Below, one piece after another: positions 34,866 through 42,920 of a DNA stretch of 64,000 bases. The stretch spans positions 1-64,000 of the forward strand of contig CAKSGG010000003.1 in NCBI GenBank assembly GCA_934454215.1. The letters run 5' to 3'. Both the position numbers and the translations under genes were made by a program. The stretch comes from an uncultured Clostridia bacterium. GTDB taxonomy: Bacteria; Bacillota; Clostridia; UBA1381. The stretch's first letter is position 1, and each line of letters opens with the position of its first letter. The notes below the pieces were generated by a model. The model saw only the letters and a list, made by a program, of their open reading frames with translations, was not told the DNA's origin and searched no databases.

Positions 34866-35942
34866 TTATTCAAAATCGTATTCGTCGGAATTGCTGTCAC
34901 TGCCGTCAAAGCCGAATATCGGCTCATACGGTGTCGCCGTAGGCTGAGGAACAGCTGTTGCCGTAGGTCTCTGCGTCGCCGCAGGTGTTGATACAGCAGG
35001 TCTTTGCGTCGGTACTGATGTAGGTCTTGCCGTAGGTTTCGGCGTTGACGGAATAGCCGTTGCAAGAGGTTTCTGCGTTGCGCTTACAGTAGGCTGCGGC
35101 ATTAAAGTCGGCTGTACTGTTGCTGTCGGACTCGGCGAAGGCGTTGACGGATACAGCTCCTCTAAATATTTCTTGCGCTGTTCGGGAGTTAAATCCGTCA
35201 TTGAGCGTATAAGCTTTGCCGCAAGAATTGTATTAAGCTCGTCAATCTTCTCCGAATACTCCTCCGGCACTCCTCCGTATATCGTATTAAGTGCCGAAAC
35301 AATTCTGTTATTTTCCGTTATCTTCTGTCTGTAATACTCATCCGATTCAACGTTATCGGAAATTCTCATAAGCGCTGCCTTGTACACCTTTGTATCATTC
35401 CTGTCAAGGAACTTATACGCCAAAACATTTGAATGTTCCGAATATTCAAGAATCATATCAACCAGCGTACCCTGCGGGTCATCGCCGTTTTCGTATCTGT
35501 CATATATATCATAAAAATCAGCGACATCGTTATATGACCTTATAACATATGCGTCCATATTACTGCAATCTTCCGTGTCTTTCAAAAGCTTGTATATATT
35601 AATATCAAAAGCGGTTGCAATATCAAGATCAATTTCCTGACGCTTTGCCTGACACAGCTTTTCAAGAATTTTCTTTTTATATTTTCCGTTCTCAAACTGC
35701 TTAAAAGAGGTTTTGTTGTATGTATCCGTAAACATACCGCACGCCTCTATCTGCTGTTCATATACAAGCTCTTCAATATCATCAACAGACTTATAAGAAT
35801 CGGATTCATCGACAATCGGAAGAGTGTTTTGAATTGTAATTTCATTCAGACTTTTTTTAACTTCGTCATATTTACCGCAGCCGCTCAAAAGCGGTACGGC
35901 AAGCAGACTAAACAGCAGTAATGAGAATATTTTCTTTTTCAA
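34866..35942 (-). CDS. Putative lipoprotein of unknown function with Pro/Thr-rich tail
   Basis: 358 residues. A signal peptide with lipobox LLSGC predicts lipid anchoring after Cys22. The middle (about 25-265) is helical, charged and has no domain I recognise. From about 266 to 340 the protein is a Pro/Thr/Ser/Ala/Gln-rich low-complexity stretch with PTAT, PTPK and QRP repeats, then a short acidic end. It begins six bases after the kinase gene and is the last gene of the BY-kinase operon. A wall- or polymer-linked role is inference from context only. An envelope-spanning linker at the C terminus, far from the anchor, is unusual. Confidence 0.75.
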   Translation of the reverse strand: MKKKIFSLLLFSLLAVPLLSGCGKYDEVKKSLNEITIQNTLPIVDESDSYKSVDDIEELVYEQQIEACGMFTDTYNKTSFKQFENGKYKKKILEKLCQAKRQEIDLDIATAFDINIYKLLKDTEDCSNMDAYVIRSYNDVADFYDIYDRYENGDDPQGTLVDMILEYSEHSNVLAYKFLDRNDTKVYKAALMRISDNVESDEYYRQKITENNRIVSALNTIYGGVPEEYSEKIDELNTILAAKLIRSMTDLTPEQRKKYLEELYPSTPSPSPTATVQPTLMPQPTVSATQKPLATAIPSTPKPTARPTSVPTQRPAVSTPAATQRPTATAVPQPTATPYEPIFGFDGSDSNSDEYDFE

Positions 35943-35948
35943 ATAAAT

Positions 35949-36887
35949 CTACTCCTTTTCTGCATCTGAACTTTCCGAAGTTTCCGCCGCCGTTTTCGGT
36001 TTCGCAGGGTCAACGGCAGGCATTTCAGGCTTGTCGCTGTAATTATAATCGTTGTGCGAGCGGTTCTTGTATGCGTATTTATACGCATACTTATAACCGT
36101 AATGATAGCTGTACCGCCGTCCGTAGGAGCTTTGGTATGCCGCACCGTAGGACGTTGACGACGGGTCAATATCATTAACGAAAAATCCTAAAATCTTTGC
36201 CTTTGCGATTTTCAGCAGCGTAATTGCATTTTCTATATTTTCATGACTTGTCATGCCCTCTCTGACAACGACAACAACGCCGTGAAGATTGCCCGAAAGC
36301 GCCACAGCGTCCGTCACTATCGTAACGGGCGGAGTATCTATAAATATATACTCATATTCATTTTTTAACTCATTTATAAGATTCGCCATTGCGTCCGAGG
36401 CAAGCAGCTCCGCAGGGTTGGGAGGTATCGAACCCGACGCAAGACAGTCAAGACTTCCTCTTATATTTCTGAACACAACCGAATCAAAATCCTTTTGATT
36501 TGAAAGTACCGTTGAAAGTCCGTTTGTTTTCACAACTCCCAAGTACTGGTGTATTCTCGGTTTACGCAAGTCGCCGTCTATTATAAGTGTTTTTGCGCCC
36601 GTCTGTGCAAACGTTATTGCAAGGTTCAGGCAGGTTGTGGTTTTACCCTCGCCCGGACTTGCGCTCGTAACGGCAATTACTTTACATTCCGATTCACCCG
36701 AACCGGCAACGGAAAAGATTATATTTGTTCTTGCTATCTTATATGCCTCTTTAACTACAAAGGCTGTATTTTCATTAAGGATTGCGGACTGGTTGCGGCG
36801 GATTGACGCCTGTTTCCATTCCCTGCTTGTCATTTTTTTTCCGAATCCGCCCTTGGGCAAATCTTTATTCTTCTTTTTGCCAAACAT
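35949..36887 (-). CDS. CpsD/CapB-family bacterial tyrosine kinase with Tyr-rich tail
   Basis: 312 residues. The P-loop kinase domain has Walker A SPGEGKTTTCLNLA, Walker A' IIDGDLRKPRIH and Walker B FIDTPPVTIVTDA, as in CpsD/YwqD BY-kinases that steer polysaccharide polymerisation. After the domain, from about residue 245, lies a tail with 13 tyrosines in about 45 residues, mostly in YxY/KYAY runs with Arg, Lys and His between them; this is the expected autophosphorylation cluster and is unusually long. The Wzz-like activator gene is directly upstream (14 bases). No glycosyltransferase cluster follows. Confidence 0.92.
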   Translation of the reverse strand: MFGKKKNKDLPKGGFGKKMTSREWKQASIRRNQSAILNENTAFVVKEAYKIARTNIIFSVAGSGESECKVIAVTSASPGEGKTTTCLNLAITFAQTGAKTLIIDGDLRKPRIHQYLGVVKTNGLSTVLSNQKDFDSVVFRNIRGSLDCLASGSIPPNPAELLASDAMANLINELKNEYEYIFIDTPPVTIVTDAVALSGNLHGVVVVVREGMTSHENIENAITLLKIAKAKILGFFVNDIDPSSTSYGAAYQSSYGRRYSYHYGYKYAYKYAYKNRSHNDYNYSDKPEMPAVDPAKPKTAAETSESSDAEKE

Positions 36888-36901
36888 AATTCAGAGCCTC
36901 C

Positions 36902-37645
36902 TTACATATCCAGCAGATTAGGTATCTCGCCCAGTATCGGCAAGCCGTATCTGTTTGTAAGCTCTTCGGAGCTTTTTACTCTTGTGTCAAACAGATTTAT
37001 AAGGAATATTATAAGCATTGCAAGTCCCATTCCCAATATAAATCCTACAATTCCTTTTTTAAACGAGCTGTCGGGGTCGGCGCTTGCCGCCTCAACGGGA
37101 TATTCTATAACCTTCATTGCACCGCCCTCAAAGACCTGCGCAATTCTTGACGGAGCGTTTTTCATAATGCTTTTTGCTATCAAATAGGAATCGTGCGCAT
37201 CGGAGGATTTAACCTCAACATTTATAAGGTTTGTCCCCTCAACGGCTTCAAATGAAATCATTTTCAGAATTTCCTTATCCGTATATTTATCGCTTATATC
37301 TCCGCTGACTTTCTCGATAAACGGCGTACTTTTCAGTACCTCTATATATGTCGGAAGAATCTTTGATGCATTCTGCAAAGCGACGGCATTTACGTCGTTT
37401 GACTGCGTTTGATTCTGAGTATCTATATAAATCGTTCCCGATGAAGTATACTGCGGAATATATGTTAATCTCGAAAATGTATACGTTGCGCCGCCTATAA
37501 GCACTGCAAGCAATGCAATAAGCCACCAGAACGCAAGCATCATATTTATTATTTCGGTAATTGATATTTGATTATCTTCTTTATCGCCCTCACTCAGAGC
37601 CTGTTTTAATGCTGCGGGACTTAACGCCGCTTTATTTTCTTCCAT
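36902..37645 (-). CDS. Wzz/CpsC-like chain-length determinant and kinase activator
   Basis: 247 residues. Two membrane helices flank an extracytoplasmic helical loop: the first about 38-58 (MMLAFWWLIALLAVLIGGATYTF) and the second about 203-225. The C-terminal cytoplasmic end with FDTRVKSSEELTNRYGLPILGEIP is the segment that contacts and activates the BY-kinase. In CpsC/YwqC-type partners this regulates chain length of surface polysaccharide. It heads a three-gene operon with the kinase and a lipoprotein, behind a consensus promoter. Confidence 0.92.
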   Translation of the reverse strand: MEENKAALSPAALKQALSEGDKEDNQISITEIINMMLAFWWLIALLAVLIGGATYTFSRLTYIPQYTSSGTIYIDTQNQTQSNDVNAVALQNASKILPTYIEVLKSTPFIEKVSGDISDKYTDKEILKMISFEAVEGTNLINVEVKSSDAHDSYLIAKSIMKNAPSRIAQVFEGGAMKVIEYPVEAASADPDSSFKKGIVGFILGMGLAMLIIFLINLFDTRVKSSEELTNRYGLPILGEIPNLLDM

Positions 37646-37686
37646 TTGAAATCCTCCAAAATCAAAGTATTCTGCATACGAAATCC

Positions 37687-37715
37687 ATTATATCATAAAA
37701 TGTTTTCTTTGTCAA
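37687..37715 (-). promoter_or_regulatory. SigA-type promoter of the Wzz/BY-kinase operon
   Basis: On the minus strand TTGACA (37710-37715), 17 bases, TATAAT (37687-37692). It is divergent from the promoter at 37744. Confidence 0.88.
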
Positions 37716-37743
37716 ATGAAGTTTTTATTACAAATAAAATATC

Positions 37744-37772
37744 TTGACAATATGCGTAAAATTTATTATAAT
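37744..37772 (+). promoter_or_regulatory. SigA-type promoter of the APH/hydrogenase operon
   Basis: TTGACA (37744-37749), 17 bases, TATAAT (37767-37772), 40 bases before the first gene. Confidence 0.88.
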
Positions 37773-37812
37773 TATATTAATACACAAAACAGGCGGGAGG
37801 TTGAGTTTTTTT

Positions 37813-38544
37813 ATGAAGCCCGATAAGATTATTGCGGTAAGAAACAACAAAACCGTGTACAAGGACGGAGATTCGTGTCTGAAAGTTTTTAGCAGGGATT
37901 TTTCAAAAACCGACATTTTAAACGAAGCTCTTAATCAGGCACGTGTTGAAGAAACGGGGCTTAATATTCCGAAAATAAAATCGGTTACGGTTATTGACGG
38001 AAAATGGACAATCGTTTCCGATTATATACGGGGTAAAACTCTTTCAAGACTTATGCTCGAATACCCCGAAAAAACAGACGGATATATAAAACAGCTTGTT
38101 GATATTCAATCGGAAATGCACAATAAAAGCTGTCCCATGCTCGGCCGTCTGAGGGATAAAACGATTGAAAGGCTCAGGCTTGCACGGCTTGACCCGTCCG
38201 TATCGGAAAGGCTTTGCGCACTGCTTGACGAAATACCCGAGGCGGATAATTTATGCCACGGCGATTTCAGTCCGTCGAATATTGTAATTTCCGATAACGG
38301 CGCATATATTCTTGACTGGTCTCACGCCTCTCGGGGCAATAAGGCGCTTGACACCGCCGTATCGTATTTACTGCTTTATTTTGACAATACGTCGGACGAC
38401 GCCGAAATATATCTGCAAATGTTCTGTGAAAAAAACGGCATTGACGCCGGTTATATAAAAAAGCTGCTGCCTGTTGCGGCTGCGGCTCAATTATCAAAAA
38501 GCAACGAAAAAGAGAGGGAATTTTTTAATTCATGGATAAAATAA
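37813..38544 (+). CDS. Phosphotransferase of the aminoglycoside/choline kinase fold
   Basis: 243 residues. The C-terminal kinase-like motifs are clear: NLCHGDFSPSNIVIS (Brenner motif, catalytic Asp) and ILDWSHASRGN (metal-binding DxD-like). The N-terminal lobe has KVFSRDFSKTDILNEA. Family members phosphorylate aminoglycosides, choline, fructosamines, homoserine or wall components. The gene leads the operon that continues with the 2Fe-2S protein, hydrogenase-like sensor and phosphatase, 22 bases before the next gene; whether it acts in the same pathway is unknown. The start at 37813 follows GGGAGG with a somewhat long spacing. Confidence 0.8.
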   Translation: MKPDKIIAVRNNKTVYKDGDSCLKVFSRDFSKTDILNEALNQARVEETGLNIPKIKSVTVIDGKWTIVSDYIRGKTLSRLMLEYPEKTDGYIKQLVDIQSEMHNKSCPMLGRLRDKTIERLRLARLDPSVSERLCALLDEIPEADNLCHGDFSPSNIVISDNGAYILDWSHASRGNKALDTAVSYLLLYFDNTSDDAEIYLQMFCEKNGIDAGYIKKLLPVAAAAQLSKSNEKEREFFNSWIK

Positions 38545-38566
38545 TTAAGGAAAGGAAGGAATTATT

Positions 38567-38806
38567 ATGAAAATTACCGTTTGTATCGGTTCTTCATGTC
38601 ATATCAAGGGTTCAAGGGAGGTTGTCGAGGAGCTGCAAAAGCTTATTGCCGACAATAATCTCGGCGACAAGGTCGAATTGTCGGGTACGTTCTGTATGGG
38701 AAAATGTCAGCAGGGAGTATGCGTTACGGTTGACGATGAATTTTTCTCGCTTACGCCCGATTCGGTCGATGAATTTTTCAGGGAGAATGTATTGAAAAGA
38801 ATATAG
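38567..38806 (+). CDS. Thioredoxin-like [2Fe-2S] ferredoxin (NuoE-type)
   Basis: 79 residues. The four cluster-binding Cys are seen as CIGSSCH (residues 6-11) and FCMGKCQQG (43-47), the pattern of thioredoxin-like 2Fe-2S proteins and the NuoE/HydC C-terminal domain. It is nine bases upstream of the hydrogenase-like gene and probably feeds electrons to, or reads them from, that protein. GGAAGGAA precedes the ATG. Confidence 0.88.
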   Translation: MKITVCIGSSCHIKGSREVVEELQKLIADNNLGDKVELSGTFCMGKCQQGVCVTVDDEFFSLTPDSVDEFFRENVLKRI

Positions 38807-38815
38807 GAGACAGCC

Positions 38816-40492
38816 ATGACAGATTGTTTAACCTTAAAAAAATCAAATTGCAGAAACTGTTATAAATGTATCCGTCACTGTCCCGTAAAGTCGATCAGAT
38901 TTTCGGGAAATCAGGCGTATATAATAGGAAACGAATGTATCTTGTGCGGTCAGTGCTTTGTAGTCTGTCCGCAGAATGCGAAGCAGATTGTTGACGAAAC
39001 CGAAAAAGTTAAGGTATTGCTTAACAGCGGCGACCCCGTATATGTCAGCATGGCTCCGTCATTCATAGCAAATTATGAAGGGGTCGGAATTGCTTCAATG
39101 AGAGAAGCTTTAAAAAAGCTCGGCTTTGCAGATGTTGAGGAAACCGCCGTAGGCGCAACAATCGTTAAAAACGAGTATGAAAGAATGTTAAACGAGGAAA
39201 ATACGGATATACTTATTTCGTCGTGCTGTCATTCGGTAAATCTGCTTATTCAGAAATATTTTCCGAAAGAGCTGCGCTATCTTGCCAATGTTCTTTCGCC
39301 GATGCAGGCGCACTGCAAGGAGATAAAAAAGAAAAACCCAAACGCAAAAACGGTGTTTATAGGGCCGTGCGTTGCAAAAAAGGACGAGGCGCATTATTAT
39401 GAGGGGCTTGCAGATGCAGTTCTTACGTTTGACGAGTTGACAAAATGGCTTAAAGACGAGAATATAGAACTTGAACAAAAGGTTTATGAAAACGAAAACA
39501 GCCGTGCAAGATTTTTCCCGACGACGGGCGGAGTTTTAAAGACCATGTCGCAGGATAATCCGAAATATACATATATGGCAATCGACGGCGTTGAGAACTG
39601 TATCGAGGCGCTTAAAGATATTGAAAGCGGTAAGATACATAACTGCTTTATTGAGATGTCCGCCTGTTCGGGGAGCTGTGTGGGAGGTCCCGTAATGGAG
39701 AAATTCCACCGTTCTCCCGTCAAGGATTATATGGCTGTGGCAAATTTTGCGGGAAAGAAAGATTTTGAGGTGGAACAGCCAGATAATCTTACGATTAAAA
39801 AGACGTTTACGGTTATCGAAAAAAAATTGCAGGCTCCCGCCGAATACGAAATTCAGGAAATTTTAAAGCAAATGGGTAAAACAAAGCCGTCTGATGAGCT
39901 TAACTGCGGTTCGTGCGGATATAATACGTGCCGTGAAAAAGCAATTGCGATTTATCAGGGCAAGGCTGAAATTTCCATGTGCCTGCCGTATCTGAAAGAT
40001 AAAGCCGAAAGCTTTTCGGACACAATCGTTAAAAACACGCCGAACGGACTTATCGTTCTCAATGAGGCGCTTGAGGTTCAGCAGGTCAACACTGCGGCGC
40101 TGAAAATAATGAATCTGCGCAGTGAAAGAGATATAATGGGCGATTTGGTTGTGCGTGTGCTTGACCCCAAGCCGTTCATGGAGGTTCTCGGAAAGGGCAG
40201 AAATATCAAAAATAAGCGTGTATATCTTGCCGAATACGAAAAATATGTTGAACAGACAATTATTTACGATAAGGATTATAAGCTTATAATCTGCATAATG
40301 CGAGATATAACCGACGAGGAAAAATCACGGGAGAGAAAAGAGGATATAAGCCGCCGTACGGTAGAGGTTGCGGATAAGGTCGTTGACAAGCAGATGAGAA
40401 TTGTTCAGGAAATTGCGTCGCTTTTGGGTGAAACGGCGGCGGAAACAAAGATTGCTCTTACAAAATTAAAGGAGACTATAGCAGATGAATAA
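38816..40492 (+). CDS. PAS-containing [FeFe]-hydrogenase homologue (sensory, group C-like)
   Basis: 558 residues. Order: two 4Fe-4S motifs (Cys 12, 15, 18, 22 and 41, 44, 47, 51); an [FeFe]-hydrogenase H domain with SSCC at 135-138, GPCVAKKDE with Cys185 and EMSACSGSCVGG with Cys284 and Cys288, so all H-cluster Cys ligands remain although L1 reads SSCCHS and not TSCCPxW; another Fe-S motif CGSCGYNTC (about 362-370); a PAS domain (about 400-480); and a helical C terminus. This is the architecture of putative sensory hydrogenases (group C, HydS), thought to sense H2 or redox state and to signal to a linked phosphatase or kinase. It overlaps the SpoIIE-type phosphatase gene by eight bases. Confidence 0.9.
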   Translation: MTDCLTLKKSNCRNCYKCIRHCPVKSIRFSGNQAYIIGNECILCGQCFVVCPQNAKQIVDETEKVKVLLNSGDPVYVSMAPSFIANYEGVGIASMREALKKLGFADVEETAVGATIVKNEYERMLNEENTDILISSCCHSVNLLIQKYFPKELRYLANVLSPMQAHCKEIKKKNPNAKTVFIGPCVAKKDEAHYYEGLADAVLTFDELTKWLKDENIELEQKVYENENSRARFFPTTGGVLKTMSQDNPKYTYMAIDGVENCIEALKDIESGKIHNCFIEMSACSGSCVGGPVMEKFHRSPVKDYMAVANFAGKKDFEVEQPDNLTIKKTFTVIEKKLQAPAEYEIQEILKQMGKTKPSDELNCGSCGYNTCREKAIAIYQGKAEISMCLPYLKDKAESFSDTIVKNTPNGLIVLNEALEVQQVNTAALKIMNLRSERDIMGDLVVRVLDPKPFMEVLGKGRNIKNKRVYLAEYEKYVEQTIIYDKDYKLIICIMRDITDEEKSRERKEDISRRTVEVADKVVDKQMRIVQEIASLLGETAAETKIALTKLKETIADE

Positions 40493-41657
40493 TTTATGTG
40501 CCGACATAGGCTACAAGAGTATAAATCATGAGGGCGAACAGCTCTGCGGCGACCATGTGGACGTTGTGGAGCAGGACGAAAACTCAACGGTTGTTGTTCT
40601 TGCGGACGGTTTGGGGAGCGGAGTTAAGGCAAGTATATTGTCAACGCTCACTTCAAAAATCATATCGACCATGATGGCGGAGGGAATTTCGCTTGAAGAA
40701 TGTGTTTCGACCATTGCCGCAACACTGCCGATTTGCTCGGTGAGGGGCGTGGCTTACTCGACTTTTACGATTATTCATATAATAAACAATACCGTTGCGG
40801 AGCTGATACAGTACGACAATCCGCATATAATTCTGTTCAGGGATAACAAAAATTTTGATTACCCGAAATCAGAAATGAACATTGACGGAAAAAGCGTTTA
40901 TAAATCCGTAATAAATTTGCAGGAGGGCGATATTTTCATCGCCATGAGCGACGGCTGTCCTCATGCGGGAATAGGAACGTCGTATAATTTTGGCTGGAAA
41001 CGTGAGGATATAATAGATTATCTCGAACCGCTGACGTTTGTCGGCTTTACGGCAAAGACGCTTGCCACAATTCTTGTTGACGAGTGCAATAAATTATACG
41101 GTGAAAAGCCGGGCGACGACGCAACGGCGTGCGTTGTGCGCATACGCAAAAGAGCGCCGATGAATCTTCTGTTCGGACCTCCGTCAAACAGAGATGACGC
41201 AAACCGCATGATGTCGCTGTTTTTTTCAAAGGAGGGCAAGCACATTGTATGCGGAGGAACAACCTCGTCCATTGCGGCGAAGTTTTTGGGAAAGACGGTT
41301 AAGCAGAGCCTTAAATTTGAGAATCCCGAAATTCCGCCGATTGCGGAGATTGACGGCGTTGACCTCGTAACGGAGGGTGTTATCACGATAAATAAGGTGC
41401 TCGAATACGCAAAAGATTATCTGAACGGAAACGAAAGCTATTCGCAGTGGGGATATATGAAAGACGGAGCGTCGCTCATAAGCCGAATGCTGTTTGAAGA
41501 GGCAACGGATATTAATTTTTATGTCGGAAGAGCGATTAATCCGGCGCACCAGAACCCGAACCTGCCTATAAATTTCAGTATTAAAATGAACTTGGTTGAG
41601 GAATTGTCCAAATGCTTGCAGCAAATGGGAAAAAGAATTAAAGTAAGTTATTTTTAA
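40485..41657 (+). CDS. SpoIIE-type PP2C phosphatase with uncharacterised C-terminal domain
   Basis: 390 residues. The N-terminal about 220 residues form a PP2C/SpoIIE phosphatase: VVVLADGLGSGVKAS with metal-binding Asp41, MSDGCPHAG and a final GDDATACVVRI. The C-terminal about 165 residues begin at MNLLFGPPSNRDDANRMM and include HIVCGGTTSSIAAKFLG; no domain could be assigned. It overlaps the hydrogenase gene, so the two proteins are made together. The likely target is a phosphorylated anti-sigma-factor antagonist or similar protein, not encoded nearby. A terminator follows. Confidence 0.88.
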   Translation: MNNLCADIGYKSINHEGEQLCGDHVDVVEQDENSTVVVLADGLGSGVKASILSTLTSKIISTMMAEGISLEECVSTIAATLPICSVRGVAYSTFTIIHIINNTVAELIQYDNPHIILFRDNKNFDYPKSEMNIDGKSVYKSVINLQEGDIFIAMSDGCPHAGIGTSYNFGWKREDIIDYLEPLTFVGFTAKTLATILVDECNKLYGEKPGDDATACVVRIRKRAPMNLLFGPPSNRDDANRMMSLFFSKEGKHIVCGGTTSSIAAKFLGKTVKQSLKFENPEIPPIAEIDGVDLVTEGVITINKVLEYAKDYLNGNESYSQWGYMKDGASLISRMLFEEATDINFYVGRAINPAHQNPNLPINFSIKMNLVEELSKCLQQMGKRIKVSYF

Positions 41658-41660
41658 AAA

Positions 41661-41686
41661 AAGCGGAGTGTATGCTCCGCTTTTTT
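41661..41686 (+). terminator. Bidirectional terminator after the phosphatase gene
   Basis: AAGCGGAG/CTCCGCTT with a six-base loop (41661-41682) is flanked by A residues on the left and T residues on the right, so it can serve both the phosphatase gene and the convergent GH172 gene. Confidence 0.88.
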
Positions 41687-41713
41687 ATTCGTTGATTATT
41701 CCCGTTACGTCCC

Positions 41714-42760
41714 TTAAAGAATTTCCAGTCCGTCCTTGTCGGGCAGAGTGCCGCTTACATCGGCAGGCTCTTTTGTGTAAAAATACGCAACGGACGAAAT
41801 ATCGTCCATTAACGGCAGGTATCTGCCCTCCGAGCGCCAGCCGAGCGCCTGTATTGTAACCCTTATATTTTCATCAAAATGTATCGGGTCGGTTAAATGC
41901 CAGCGGTACATCGAAAACCTCTTTTGAGAGTTCAGACAGTTATCGGTTTTATTTGCTGAAAATCCCGAATAGGGCGAAGAAAAGTCCTTGTATTCCTCAT
42001 TTTCCGCAAAGCACCACGCTCCGCAGAAATAATCCTCCGTACCTGTTCCGCAGATTGTCGGAAACTCCTTGTCGCCGTCAAGGTAAAATTTAATCTCGCC
42101 CTCTCCCCACCAGCCGTTTGATTTGGTTGACCAGTACATATACGTACCGACATATTTTCCCGTGCCGTTTATGTTATCGAGAATTGTGTAGACCTCTTTA
42201 TACGGCAGCGGATTTGTTCGGCGGAATTGTGCGTTGAAATAACAGGCGTTTTCGGGAATTTTTTCCTCCGAGCAGTCTATCTGATAAAAAACCATTACGT
42301 CTTTATCCTGAAGATTTTCAACCGTAATTTTGCAGTGATTGCGAAACGGCATTTCCCAGTATGAGTTCAGCGCACGCCGTGTATTTACGCAGACGGGTAT
42401 GGATTTGACGGACGGATTTGCACTGTAATCGGCGGCGGCGAAAAAGTCTCCGAGCGGTACTTCGATTGACGGAAATTCGCAGCCGTCCCAATAAAATCTT
42501 ATTATTAAATTCCGCAGTCCGTCGCTTGAATCCGCTATCCAGATATGCTTGATAACGGCCTCTTTTTCTATATCCATAAGCGTCTTTGTTTCTCCCGATT
42601 TGACAATATAATACGGAGAAATTTTCCAGCCTGTACCCAAGTCACGTGCGCAGTCCTTTGCCGCACCGTCTGTTGACTTTCCGCCTCCGCCCTTTAAGCC
42701 GTGCGGATTTTCGGCGCAGACGGAAAATGTTTTCGCCTTGTTCAGTTCGTATAATTTCAT
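41714..42760 (-). CDS. DUF2961 / glycoside hydrolase family 172 protein
   Basis: 348 residues of the DUF2961 family, now GH172, whose characterised members include difructose-anhydride synthase/hydrolase and arabinofuranosidases. Typical segments: IKHIWIADSSDGLRNLIIRFYWDGCEFPSIEVPLGDFF near residues 68-105, then YNTCRR-like NTRRALNSYWEMPF and GTGTEDYFCGAW (catalytic Glu region). There is no signal peptide, so the substrate is an imported oligosaccharide. It is divergent from an AraC regulator with a cupin sensor, the probable control gene. GGAGGTCG precedes the ATG. Confidence 0.88.
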   Translation of the reverse strand: MKLYELNKAKTFSVCAENPHGLKGGGGKSTDGAAKDCARDLGTGWKISPYYIVKSGETKTLMDIEKEAVIKHIWIADSSDGLRNLIIRFYWDGCEFPSIEVPLGDFFAAADYSANPSVKSIPVCVNTRRALNSYWEMPFRNHCKITVENLQDKDVMVFYQIDCSEEKIPENACYFNAQFRRTNPLPYKEVYTILDNINGTGKYVGTYMYWSTKSNGWWGEGEIKFYLDGDKEFPTICGTGTEDYFCGAWCFAENEEYKDFSSPYSGFSANKTDNCLNSQKRFSMYRWHLTDPIHFDENIRVTIQALGWRSEGRYLPLMDDISSVAYFYTKEPADVSGTLPDKDGLEIL

Positions 42761-42783
42761 AAAAACGACCTCCTTTTTCTGTT

Positions 42784-42812
42784 ATTATAAAGCACAGAAA
42801 AATATTAAACAA
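42784..42812 (-). promoter_or_regulatory. SigA-type promoter of the GH172 gene
   Basis: On the minus strand TTGTTT (42807-42812), 17 bases, TATAAT (42784-42789). The weak -35 suits activation by the divergent AraC protein. The stretch 42810-42850 between the two promoters has repeated attgttgac/attattgaca-like motifs that could be its operator. Confidence 0.65.
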
Positions 42813-42855
42813 TAGCAATTGTTGACGTGTTTTTTAACGATTATTGACAATATAT

Positions 42856-42884
42856 TGACATGCCCTTGAATATATGCTAAAATA
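42856..42884 (+). promoter_or_regulatory. SigA-type promoter of the divergent AraC gene
   Basis: TTGACA (42856-42861), 17 bases, TAAAAT (42879-42884), 36 bases before the AraC start. Confidence 0.75.
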
Positions 42885-42920
42885 GAATAAATTATTTAAT
42901 AAAAATTGACGGAGATAACA

